From an uncultured Burkholderiales bacterium (GTDB lineage: Bacteria; Pseudomonadota; Gammaproteobacteria; Burkholderiales; Burkholderiaceae_D): a stretch of DNA of 8,631 bases. Both the position numbers and the translations under genes were made by a program. The stretch spans positions 1 through 8,631 of the forward strand of contig CAIVDH010000071.1 in NCBI GenBank assembly GCA_903904635.1, in the 5' to 3' direction. The notes beneath the pieces are model-generated. The model did not search any database. It was given only the letters and a program-made list of their open reading frames with translations, and was not told the origin of the DNA. Position 1 is the stretch's first letter. Each line of letters starts with the position of its first letter. Positions 1 through 6,282 of the stretch are shown here, piece after piece.

Positions 1-863
1 AGCAACGACGCTTGTGGACCAGCCACAATCAATACTGAGCAGTGTTTCAGATCGACCTTGGTTTGCAGTAGCGAGATTTTTTCTACCGTATAGTTCATCG
101 CCTCAAGGCCGCTTCGTGCCTTGGCCATGCCGTGCTGCTCATGGGTGACGGTTTTTGTTTCTATGCCATGCGCATGGCCTGCGGTGTCTTCCATGTGATC
201 ATGAGACTCAAGACTGAACGGATCAGGCTCGCCATGGCCATCAAGGAAACAGGCAACTTGTTGTTTTGATTGCGTGATACGCAAAATTCCATTGGCTATA
301 TCGGTTTCAGTTGGGCCATTGACAGTTAGTTTACGACCTTCACTTTCATACAATGCAGTGCCGGCAAATTGTACGCCGCGCAGTTTGGCTTGCGCAGGAT
401 TTAAGATCGGATCAAAAAACTCTACCTTGATCATGTCATTTTGCGCCATGACCTGTTCATACATTTCTACCGTTTCGCGCATGCCGCGATCATGAAAGAA
501 CGTGATGTTGACGGGCTTTTGTACTGACTTGAGCATGCGCACAGTTTGCGGTGCTAACGAGTATTGTTTATCTGCCGTCATATCTATGCGCACCGGGAAC
601 AGCGCAGTCACCCAGATGATAGCGACGATGACACCGATCACACCTAGCGTAGACAAGAGCTGCTCACCGCGACGCTGCCTGAACATGGAAGTAATCTCTA
701 CCCGCAGGCTGATCAATGACCAGCCAGTCAGTAGCAGTCCAGCGGCTAACAAGAGATTGGCAAGAACAGTGGAATTAACTGCCAATGAATTAGCTAATGC
801 GGAAGCAACCAGTAGCGCTACGCCTGCTATTAGGATGAGTCCGGAGCGAAATGAGGTATCCAT
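1..863 (-). CDS. GldG-like ABC transporter auxiliary membrane protein (partial, C-terminus outside window)
   Basis: Translated from the ATG at 863, the frame stays open to the window edge, giving 287 codons plus two bases; the C-terminal part is missing. Three hydrophobic segments are visible at about residues 8-28, 33-53 and 71-90. A soluble region follows that matches the GldG / ABC_transp_aux type: DMTADKQYSLAPQT (94-107), a TFFHD segment near 121-125, and the GHGEPD motif at 209-214. In this family the protein is encoded with an ABC ATPase and an ABC-2 permease and is thought to form part of the complex; its biochemical role is unknown. The start lies 4 bases after the permease stop with no strong Shine-Dalgarno sequence, so translation is probably coupled. 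Unusual is a His-rich stretch between residues 210 and 244 (His 210, 221, 223, 230, 232, 241, 244), a possible metal-binding loop. Family assignment is fairly sure; function is not. Confidence 0.85.
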   Translation of the reverse strand, partial: MDTSFRSGLILIAGVALLVASALANSLAVNSTVLANLLLAAGLLLTGWSLISLRVEITSMFRQRRGEQLLSTLGVIGVIVAIIWVTALFPVRIDMTADKQYSLAPQTVRMLKSVQKPVNITFFHDRGMRETVEMYEQVMAQNDMIKVEFFDPILNPAQAKLRGVQFAGTALYESEGRKLTVNGPTETDIANGILRITQSKQQVACFLDGHGEPDPFSLESHDHMEDTAGHAHGIETKTVTHEQHGMAKARSGLEAMNYTVEKISLLQTKVDLKHCSVLIVAGPQASL

Positions 864-867
864 GTTG

Positions 868-1593
868 TTATCGACGCCACTGCAGGTAACTGCTATTGAG
901 GGTGAGGGCAATTGCGCTCACGCCTAGGAAAAATACCACGGCTTCACTACGCAGCAAGCCCTGTATAAAATCTGAGTAATGCAGCGCGAATGAAATATGT
1001 GAAAACAAATCACGCAGTAATATCGATGATTGCAAACTCTGCAAATGGCCAACAAACCAAAATGCCAGCAACACTGGTATGGTGATTAATGCAGCGACGA
1101 TTTGGTTTTCTGTCAGCGCAGAAAAAAACTGGCCAATCGCAATGCAAGCCATGCCCAATAAGATGAAACCGATAAAGCCAGCCATGATGTTGGGTGTTTG
1201 CGGATTACCGTATAAATACAGCGGTATCAGATTAATGCACGACGTTGCCGTCATCATTAACAGCATAGACACAGCACCCAGATATTTACCCACCACGATT
1301 TGCCAATTACGTAATGGTAGGGTGACTAATAATTCCATGGTCCGGCCTGAGTATTCCCCAGAGAACAGACGCATCGTCAGTACAGGTACTAGCACAATAA
1401 TGAGTATGCCCATGTCCTGAAACGTCTGGTCCATGGTGCCCACGCTAGTGAGAAAAATATTATAGGTGAAGAAAAATCCTGTACCGAGCAAGAACACCGC
1501 AATGACGAAATACGCAATTGGTGAACGGAAGTAAGTCAGTATTTCTTTACTGTAGACAGCTCTTAAGCCGGTCAGCATATTCAAGGCGTTCAT
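868..1593 (-). CDS. ABC-2 type permease, GldF-like
   Basis: 241 residues with about six hydrophobic segments (roughly 26-46, 62-76, 101-127, 138-158, 163-183, 217-233), as expected for an inner-membrane ABC-2 permease. The stretch LTMRLFSGEYSGRTMELLVT (72-91), followed by LPLRNWQIVVGKYLGA (92-107), is typical of the GldF-like subfamily, and so is the C-terminal pattern HYSDFIQGLL (205-214). It should form the membrane channel for the ATPase encoded just upstream. The start is well supported: GGAGG (plus-strand positions 1598-1602) lies four bases before the ATG, and the ATG overlaps the ATPase stop in an ATGA arrangement (1590-1593), which implies translational coupling. The transported substrate cannot be read from the sequence. 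In Bacteroidetes the homologous system is linked to gliding; here no other gliding gene is in view. Confidence 0.9.
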   Translation of the reverse strand: MNALNMLTGLRAVYSKEILTYFRSPIAYFVIAVFLLGTGFFFTYNIFLTSVGTMDQTFQDMGILIIVLVPVLTMRLFSGEYSGRTMELLVTLPLRNWQIVVGKYLGAVSMLLMMTATSCINLIPLYLYGNPQTPNIMAGFIGFILLGMACIAIGQFFSALTENQIVAALITIPVLLAFWFVGHLQSLQSSILLRDLFSHISFALHYSDFIQGLLRSEAVVFFLGVSAIALTLNSSYLQWRR

Positions 1594-2555
1594 TTTGCCT
1601 CCGTAGCAGAACCTTCTGCACCGGCGTGGCCGATATAGCGCAGAAAAACATTTTCCAGCGTAGGCTGGCGCCGTTCTAATTTATGCAGCTCGCCGTGTGC
1701 AATCACAGCGCGCGCAATGTGTGATTCAATTTGTTCGTCTGCTGATACCTGACATTCAATGCCAAACAATCCTGGACGCGAAGCAAGCGGTTTGATGACA
1801 ACGCCATTCACACCATCGATGGCATCAAGTGCCTGATGTATAGACGCATCGTCGCCTCTGGCTTCAGCATAGACATTGCTGGTTTCTTCGGCAGCGCGCT
1901 GCAGACTTTGTGGTGAACCCACTGCCAAAATACGACCATGATTAATAATGGCAATGCGCTGACAGATGAGAGTCACTTCCGGCAAGATATGCGTAGACAA
2001 CAGCACTGCATGCTCCTTACCGACATTGCGTATGACTTCGCGTGTTTCTTGTATTTGTCCGGGGTCAAGGCCTGCAGTAGGCTCGTCAAGCAGCAGCACA
2101 TCGGGGCTACCGAGCAAAGCTTGCGCCAAGCCCACGCGCTGTCTGTAGCCTTTGGATAATTTATATATTTCTTTGGTGGTGACGGTTTCTAGCCGACATG
2201 CTTGCATTACGCGATCTAGCTCGCCCGGTATGCGTACAGAAGCAATCCCTTTGGCGCGCGCGACAAAACGCAAATAAGAGCTGACATCAAGTATGTCGTA
2301 TAGCGGTGGCTGCTCTGGCAAATAGCCGATTTTTTTAGCGGCTTCATCATTTTGCGTCGCCATGTCAAACCCGGCTACGCGCACAGTGCCTGTGGTTGCG
2401 GTGGTAAATCCCGCAATCATGCGCATGGTGGTGGTTTTGCCCGCGCCATTTGGGCCCAGGAAGCCAACGATTTCGCCTTTTTTTACATCAAACGAAATAT
2501 CGTGAAGTATGGTCTTGGAGCCATAGCGTTTAGTGACGTGTTCGAGTTGAATCAT
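1590..2555 (-). CDS. ABC transporter ATP-binding protein, GldA-like
   Basis: 321 residues from the ATG at 2555. All nucleotide-binding motifs are present: Walker A GPNGAGKTT (34-42), Q-loop Gln82 in YLPEQ, signature LSKGYRQR (133-140), Walker B VLLLDEP (153-159) and H-loop His189 in STHIL. The C-terminal domain ends with PTLENVFLRYIG (298-309), a pattern seen in ATPases paired with ABC-2 permeases. It would energise the permease encoded downstream, with which it shares a 4-base overlap. The frame can be extended six codons to a TTG at 2573, but that codon has no Shine-Dalgarno sequence, and the family usually begins with a short residue run before the first beta strand (here MIQLEHVTKRYG), so I chose the ATG. 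The ATG itself has only a weak purine-rich stretch (GAACGGG) ahead of it. First gene of the three-gene minus-strand operon. The substrate is unknown. Confidence 0.92.
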   Translation of the reverse strand: MIQLEHVTKRYGSKTILHDISFDVKKGEIVGFLGPNGAGKTTTMRMIAGFTTATTGTVRVAGFDMATQNDEAAKKIGYLPEQPPLYDILDVSSYLRFVARAKGIASVRIPGELDRVMQACRLETVTTKEIYKLSKGYRQRVGLAQALLGSPDVLLLDEPTAGLDPGQIQETREVIRNVGKEHAVLLSTHILPEVTLICQRIAIINHGRILAVGSPQSLQRAAEETSNVYAEARGDDASIHQALDAIDGVNGVVIKPLASRPGLFGIECQVSADEQIESHIARAVIAHGELHKLERRQPTLENVFLRYIGHAGAEGSATEAK

Positions 2556-2605
2556 TACAGCCCGTTCTTGCAACAGTGATACGTGTTTGATATTGCATAT
2601 TTAAT

Positions 2606-2634
2606 ATCGTATGCAGGATTAAAAAAGCCCCCAA
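2606..2634 (-). promoter_or_regulatory. Weak candidate promoter for the GldA-like operon
   Basis: Read on the minus strand: TTGGGG (plus positions 2629-2634), a 17-base spacer, then TACGAT (2606-2611), matching three and four of six consensus sigma-70 positions. It would start transcription about 40-50 bases before the ATPase ATG. The -35 element lies inside the stem of the preceding terminator. The AT-rich stretch 2589-2612 offers other -10-like hexamers, so the exact site is a guess. Confidence 0.25.
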
Positions 2635-2648
2635 AGCAGGGGGCTTTT
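2623..2648 (-). terminator. Intrinsic terminator downstream of the MBL-fold hydrolase
   Basis: A perfect 10-bp inverted repeat, AAAAGCCCCC (2623-2632) and GGGGGCTTTT (2639-2648), encloses a 6-base loop. On the minus strand the GC stem is followed by six or more T residues (plus-strand A tract 2621-2626), the classic Rho-independent form. It begins about 20 bases after the hydrolase stop codon at 2668-2670 and separates that gene from the ABC operon transcribed in the same direction. A shorter T run on the plus strand could make it weakly bidirectional, but no plus-strand gene ends here. Confidence 0.93.
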
Positions 2649-2667
2649 CATGGCGGATGAATTCGCC

Positions 2668-3528
2668 TTATTTATACCAACGGTCACCCATCTTACCGAA
2701 TTGGTTTGCATCATGCGACATCAGAATCTGTGCGCCTTCGATATCACGCATCATTTTCAGTTTGTTCACGGAGCTCATGTAAGCCTGAACGCTGAAATTC
2801 AGACCAGCTACATAGCCGTCCAGATTTTCTTGCATCCATACTGCATCTTGAGAAATGATCATGGTGCCAGATTTTGGCAGTTTGACCTTCATCGACTGAT
2901 GGCCAATAGTATGACCAGGAGTTGGGATGATACGAACTGATCCGTCGCCGAACAAGTCATATTCGCCGTCGAGTTCTAGGTAGTTAAAGCCACGTGCTGC
3001 CTGGATGTCAGCTTGTACAAACGCGCCACCCATACGACCCTGGAACTTCTCTGGCCACCAACCTTGGTACATCTCGATTTTTTGAACAACGTGGATAGCG
3101 TTAGGGAACATACCCATGTTACCTGCGTGATCCAAGTGAGTATGTGAAGTAACGAGAACTTTCACATCTTCAGGCTTGAAGCCTAATTTTTTGAGCTGCA
3201 TGTCGATTACGTCGCCGCGCTTTTGGCTAGGCTGGAACAAATCGCACAGGCCTGGCGCCCAGTATTTTTTGCAATTTTCTACGCCATCAGAAATAGCAAC
3301 GTTGTTACCTGTATCAAAAACGACAAGACCTTTAGGATGATTCAGGATCCACATTGAAACCGGAATCTTGATCTGTTTCGCTTCTGGGAATGTAGGGATC
3401 AGTGCTTGAATATTGAATGGGCCATACATACCGCTTGTTGCCCAATACAGTTCTTGTGATTGTGCTGCTGGTGCGGTGCTAATGCATAGCGTCGCCAAAA
3501 TTGAAGCTAGTAGTCCGATTTTTTTCAT
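2668..3528 (-). CDS. Secreted MBL-fold hydrolase, N-acyl homoserine lactonase (AiiA/AttM) family
   Basis: 286 residues. The N-terminus (KK, then a hydrophobic run at 4-16, then TAPAAQS) is a Sec signal peptide with likely cleavage near residues 21-24, so the mature enzyme should be periplasmic or exported. The dinuclear metal site of the metallo-beta-lactamase fold is complete: HTHLDH gives His129, His131, Asp133 and His134; PGHTIGHQS gives His206; SQDAVW gives Asp228; LMSHD gives His272. Spacing and surrounding residues (FDTG at 71-74, DHAGNMGMF at 133-141, GHQS at 209-212) resemble AiiA-type lactonases, which open the lactone ring of quorum-sensing signals. From remembered AiiA sequence, its Tyr194 aligns with Trp231 here, so substrate preference may differ. 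Cys86 and Cys95 could form a disulfide after export. GGAGGAAA (plus positions 3532-3539) precedes the ATG at ideal spacing. A single-gene unit ended by the 2623-2648 terminator and divergent from the importer operon. Family is likely; the actual substrate (acyl-homoserine lactone, other lactone or ester) is open. Confidence 0.88.
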   Translation of the reverse strand: MKKIGLLASILATLCISTAPAAQSQELYWATSGMYGPFNIQALIPTFPEAKQIKIPVSMWILNHPKGLVVFDTGNNVAISDGVENCKKYWAPGLCDLFQPSQKRGDVIDMQLKKLGFKPEDVKVLVTSHTHLDHAGNMGMFPNAIHVVQKIEMYQGWWPEKFQGRMGGAFVQADIQAARGFNYLELDGEYDLFGDGSVRIIPTPGHTIGHQSMKVKLPKSGTMIISQDAVWMQENLDGYVAGLNFSVQAYMSSVNKLKMMRDIEGAQILMSHDANQFGKMGDRWYK

Positions 3529-3571
3529 GCGTTTCCTCCGTGGGTTAATTCTTATGTGGGCATGGCCCCGT

Positions 3572-3577
3572 ATTATC
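3572..3577 (-). promoter_or_regulatory. Alternative -10 box for the hydrolase gene
   Basis: On the minus strand this reads GATAAT, matching five of six consensus positions of a sigma-70 -10 element, about 44 bases before the hydrolase ATG. No good -35 hexamer lies 16-18 bases upstream. The inverted repeat at 3597-3624 sits where a -35 region or activator site would be, so an activator-dependent or repressed promoter is possible. Confidence 0.3.
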
Positions 3578-3596
3578 TGCTCTCGTAAACCAGATC

Positions 3597-3624
3597 TGTT
3601 GAATAAAAAAATAGTAATTCAACA
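3597..3624. repeat. 8-bp perfect inverted repeat, possible operator
   Basis: TGTTGAAT (3597-3604) and ATTCAACA (3617-3624) form a perfect inverted repeat around a 12-base AT-rich spacer. The centre-to-centre distance of the half sites is 20 bases, about two DNA helix turns, which suits a dimeric regulator. It lies about 70-95 bases upstream of the hydrolase start, either next to the GATAAT box at 3572-3577 or within the leader if transcription starts from the TTGACA promoter. No known regulator consensus is recognised and no regulator gene is in the window. Confidence 0.4.
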
Positions 3625-3652
3625 AACTGCCATCCTTTGATAGCGTGCGCCG

Positions 3653-3681
3653 ATCTTGCATCACTAGGTTTTAGCTGTCAA
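3653..3681 (-). promoter_or_regulatory. Candidate sigma-70 promoter for the hydrolase gene
   Basis: On the minus strand a perfect TTGACA -35 hexamer (plus positions 3676-3681) is followed after exactly 17 bases by CAAGAT (3653-3658), which matches three of six -10 positions. Transcription from here would give a leader of roughly 115-120 bases containing the inverted repeat at 3597-3624. The -35 is excellent and the -10 poor. Confidence 0.4.
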
Positions 3682-4032
3682 CCACAAGTTAATATCATCT
3701 TATAGGTAAAGTATATGAAATTGTCGCGCTTAAAATCGATGCTGCACTGCGATGCAAGGGCTATCAGGCTGTTTTATCAGGATTATAGGCATGCAGTAAT
3801 CACCATTTAGTTGTGGATTCGTATTTTGCAAACGGCCTCTTTAAAAAACCTTGCTTGCTGTATTGACTTTAGTGATTCAGACTGACGGACTTGGTAAGTT
3901 AATAGAATTTAATTTATTAGTTAGCTTTATTGCATGTAGTTTCATTTTCAATATCGTCGCATCTTATTTTAATTATCGAAATAATATTACGTCATCCATC
4001 ACGTCACCCGACTACTTAGCTGGAGATAAATA

Positions 4033-5331
4033 ATGAAAACCCCATTTTTAACCCGCATCCTGGTTACTGCTGTTGCAGCACTTGTTACTTCTGGCGCTCT
4101 CGCTCAGAGCAAGCCTGCTGAACTTAAAGTTGGCATCACCACTTTCTTGTCTGGGCCTGCATCCGTTTTTGGTGTGCCGGGCAAAGCGGCAGCTGAGCTA
4201 TACATCGAGCAGTTAAATGCTGCTGGTGGTATCAATGGGGTAAAAATTGTACCGACATTTATCGATGAAGGCGTCGGTGCTGACAAGCTGCTTTCAGAAT
4301 ATCGCCGCGTGGTTCAAGAGGGTGACACTAAAGTGATGTTGGCTGCTATCTCCAGCGGCAACTGCAATATCATCGCGCCGGTAGCAGAAGACTTGAAAGT
4401 CTTGAACATCATGTGGGACTGCGGCACTGAAAAGGTTTTGGAAGAAAAGCGTTATCGCTATGTGGTTCGCACCCAAGCCAATGCCACCACTGAAATGGTC
4501 GCCACAGTTTTATATTTATTAAAAACCAAACCAGATATCAAATCCATCGCTGTGATGAATCAGGATTACGCATGGGGTCGTGATTCATGGGAGCTTTTCC
4601 GTAATACGCTTTTGGCTCTAAAGCCGGATGTAAAAATCGTAGCCGAGCTTTTCCCTAAATTTGGTGCAACCGATTATTCCACTGAAATTAGTCGTTTACA
4701 GGCGCTGCGTCCTGAAGTGATTCTGTCGACTGCATGGGGCGGTGATCTGGATACCTTTGTTCGTCAGGCTTCACAGCGTGGTCTGATGAAATCATCATTG
4801 TTTGTATTGCCATTGGCTGAGAGTTCGCTGGAGCGTTTAGGTACGACGCTGCCTGATGGCGTAATCGTAGGCAGCCGCGGTGATCATTATTTCTTGCATC
4901 CACAACATTTGACTGATCCTAAGCTAAACAGCTTCGTGAAAAAATTCAAAGAAAAAACCGGCTCTTATCCAATTTATTCTGTTTATCACATGGTGCAAGG
5001 TCTGGACGGACTCGTCGCTGGTTACAACAAAGCCATCAAGGCGAATAAGGGGCAATGGCCTACACCAGAACAAGTTGCTGATGCCATGCGTGGCATGGAG
5101 TTTCGTGGTCTGACCAACACGGTGAAAATACGTGAAGATGGTCAGGGACTGGAAGATCAATTGCTGGGCCTGACCCGTAAAACACCGGGTTATAGTTTCC
5201 CTACGCTGGAAAAAATCACGGTGTATCCGGCTGATCTGATCACCACACCAGTTGGACAGAAATCGCCTGAATGGGTTAAAACCATCAAGCCTGATCTGCT
5301 TAACAATCCCCGTATTAAACAATTTAATTAA
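4033..5331 (+). CDS. Periplasmic substrate-binding protein of a branched-chain amino acid/amide-type (HAAT) ABC importer
   Basis: 432 residues. A signal peptide (MKTPFLTRILV, hydrophobic core, SGALA) should be cleaved after Ala25, placing the protein in the periplasm. The mature part begins with KVGITTFLSGPASVFG (32-47), then GKAAAELYIEQLNAAGGING (50-69), the hallmark of type I periplasmic binding proteins of the Peripla_BP_6/LivJ-LivK kind. The middle contains the lobe-crossing segments MNQDYAWGRD and FPKFGATDYSTEISRLQALR. Cys111 and Cys130 are well placed for a disulfide. It delivers ligand to the permeases and ATPases encoded just downstream. The start at 4033 is supported by GGAG at 4022-4025 with a 7-base spacer. 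The ligand cannot be named: members of this family bind leucine-type amino acids, but also urea, amides, aromatic acids and other compounds. Divergence from the hydrolase gene raises the possibility that the ligand is a product of that enzyme. Confidence 0.9.
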   Translation: MKTPFLTRILVTAVAALVTSGALAQSKPAELKVGITTFLSGPASVFGVPGKAAAELYIEQLNAAGGINGVKIVPTFIDEGVGADKLLSEYRRVVQEGDTKVMLAAISSGNCNIIAPVAEDLKVLNIMWDCGTEKVLEEKRYRYVVRTQANATTEMVATVLYLLKTKPDIKSIAVMNQDYAWGRDSWELFRNTLLALKPDVKIVAELFPKFGATDYSTEISRLQALRPEVILSTAWGGDLDTFVRQASQRGLMKSSLFVLPLAESSLERLGTTLPDGVIVGSRGDHYFLHPQHLTDPKLNSFVKKFKEKTGSYPIYSVYHMVQGLDGLVAGYNKAIKANKGQWPTPEQVADAMRGMEFRGLTNTVKIREDGQGLEDQLLGLTRKTPGYSFPTLEKITVYPADLITTPVGQKSPEWVKTIKPDLLNNPRIKQFN

Positions 5332-5354
5332 TTTAAATTGAGTAGTTTAATTAA
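5324..5354 (+). repeat. Paired TTAATTAA palindromes in the binding protein-permease gap
   Basis: The palindrome TTAATTAA occurs at 5324-5331 (containing the stop codon of the binding protein) and again at 5347-5354, as part of a longer direct repeat TTTAATTAA. In RNA the two copies could pair into an 8-bp AU stem with a 15-base loop. It is too weak for a terminator and has no GC stem. It may simply be AT-rich spacer, or help keep binding-protein mRNA more abundant than permease mRNA. Confidence 0.3.
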
Positions 5355-5376
5355 GCATTTCAACTAAGGTTTACGC

Positions 5377-6282
5377 ATGCCGCAGGAGCTTTACATACTG
5401 GCCGTGTTAGACGGCTTGTCCTACGCAGCGCTGCTGTTTTTGGTGGCGCTGGGTATGACGCTGGTGTTCGGTGTGATGAACATCATTAATATGGCGCACG
5501 GTAGTTTCTATGCGCTTGGTGGATACATGGCAGCCAGTCTCGGTTTATGGGCTGCCTCCATGGGCGCATCGCCGGCCTGGACGCTATTGATTTTGCCGGT
5601 TGCAGCCATCATTGTGGGTTGCGTATTTGGCGGGCTGATGGAAACCTCACTGATGCGGCGCATTTACAGCAAGGATCCTATCTTGCAGCTGCTGGTGACG
5701 TTTTCTGCCTTTATGATTTTTGAAGATCTGCAGCGCATCGTCTGGGGTACCCAACCCTATTTCGTCTCCGATATTGTCAATTACCTCGGTACCGCTGATG
5801 TAATGGGTATTACTTACACGCGTTATCAGTTAATGCTCTTGCCGGGTATTGCGCTGGTCGTGTTTTTAGCATTGCGCACCTTTTTAAAATACAGCAGCAT
5901 CGGTCGCCAGATCGTTGCGGTTTCGCATAATCGCGAAGTTTCAACTGCTTTGGGCATTAATGTCCGGCGCATATCGTTGCTGACTTTTGTAGTGGGCTCG
6001 ATATTAGGCGCGTTAGCAGGCGCGTTGGCATCGCCTACCGTGTCATGGGTGCCGGGCATAGGTGGTGAGATGATCGTGCTGTCGTTTGCTGTGGTGGCCA
6101 CCGCTGGTTTGGGGCAAATCGAAGGCGCGTTAGTGGCTGCGATTTTGATAGGACTGGCGCGTTCGTTCTCGGTGTATTTGCTGCCTGAGCTGGAAGTGTT
6201 GGTGCCTTATCTGATTATGGTGCTGGTCTTGCTGTTCCGTCCGCAAGGTTTGTTCTCGGTTGCGATTGCGCGGAGAGTCTGA
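5377..6282 (+). CDS. Branched-chain amino acid-type ABC transporter permease, LivH family
   Basis: 301 residues, nearly all hydrophobic, consistent with about eight membrane segments. The N-terminal signature GMTLVFGVMNIINMAHGSFY (26-45), followed by ALGGYMA (46-52), is diagnostic for LivH-type permeases. The cytoplasmic loop AVSHNREVSTALGINVRRIS (181-200) is the segment that contacts the ATPases. The C-terminal part has the GGEMIVLSFAVVATAGLGQI stretch (229-248) and ends in LLFRPQGLF (285-293), also conserved. It forms half of the membrane channel with the next gene product. AAGG at 5366-5369 sits seven bases before the ATG. The gap to the binding-protein gene is 45 bases, whereas the gene shares one base with the following permease (TGATG at 6280-6284), so the two permeases are probably made in equal amounts. 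Confidence 0.93.
   Translation: MPQELYILAVLDGLSYAALLFLVALGMTLVFGVMNIINMAHGSFYALGGYMAASLGLWAASMGASPAWTLLILPVAAIIVGCVFGGLMETSLMRRIYSKDPILQLLVTFSAFMIFEDLQRIVWGTQPYFVSDIVNYLGTADVMGITYTRYQLMLLPGIALVVFLALRTFLKYSSIGRQIVAVSHNREVSTALGINVRRISLLTFVVGSILGALAGALASPTVSWVPGIGGEMIVLSFAVVATAGLGQIEGALVAAILIGLARSFSVYLLPELEVLVPYLIMVLVLLFRPQGLFSVAIARRV

Larger units (their letters stand above)
3529..4032. other. Divergent intergenic regulatory region, 504 bases, AT-rich
   Basis: Lies between the start codons of the hydrolase (minus) and the binding protein (plus), so it must hold both promoters unless one is far away. Visible elements are an 8-bp inverted repeat at 3597-3624, a candidate minus-strand promoter at 3653-3681, a direct repeat TATCAGG at 3762-3768 and 3775-3781, a TTGACT -35-like hexamer at 3863-3868 without a matching -10, a 6-bp inverted repeat TTATTT/AAATAA at 3964-3984, and ACGTCA repeated with a 12-base period at 3989-3994 and 4001-4006. 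The AT content rises clearly from about 3895 to 3990. I found no convincing gene, tRNA or recognised riboswitch in it. Confidence 0.7.

Noticed and set aside
502..927. Plus-strand 141-codon open frame
   Set aside because: It lies opposite the GldG-like and permease genes, whose products have clear family motifs, and its own translation shows no recognisable domain or signal.
2556..2573. TTG start extending the GldA-like ATPase by six codons
   Set aside because: No Shine-Dalgarno sequence precedes the TTG, and the ATG at 2555 gives the normal N-terminus of the family.
2579..2612. ATACG...CGTAT and GATATT...AATATC inverted repeats upstream of the GldA-like gene
   Set aside because: The two repeats do not share a centre and lie in AT-rich DNA, so they are likely chance matches rather than an operator.
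2650..2940. Plus-strand 96-codon open frame
   Set aside because: It lies opposite the metal-site-coding part of the hydrolase gene and its protein sequence is not family-like.
3558..3568. GGGC-ATG-GCCC short hairpin in the hydrolase leader
   Set aside because: A four-base stem is too short to be meaningful and has no T tract, so it is not a terminator.
3863..3900. TTGACT hexamer as the importer promoter
   Set aside because: No acceptable -10 hexamer is found 15-19 bases downstream; the nearest candidate is about 26 bases away.
4924..5322. Minus-strand 132-codon open frame
   Set aside because: It lies fully opposite the substrate-binding protein gene and has no family pattern, so it is a shadow of that gene.
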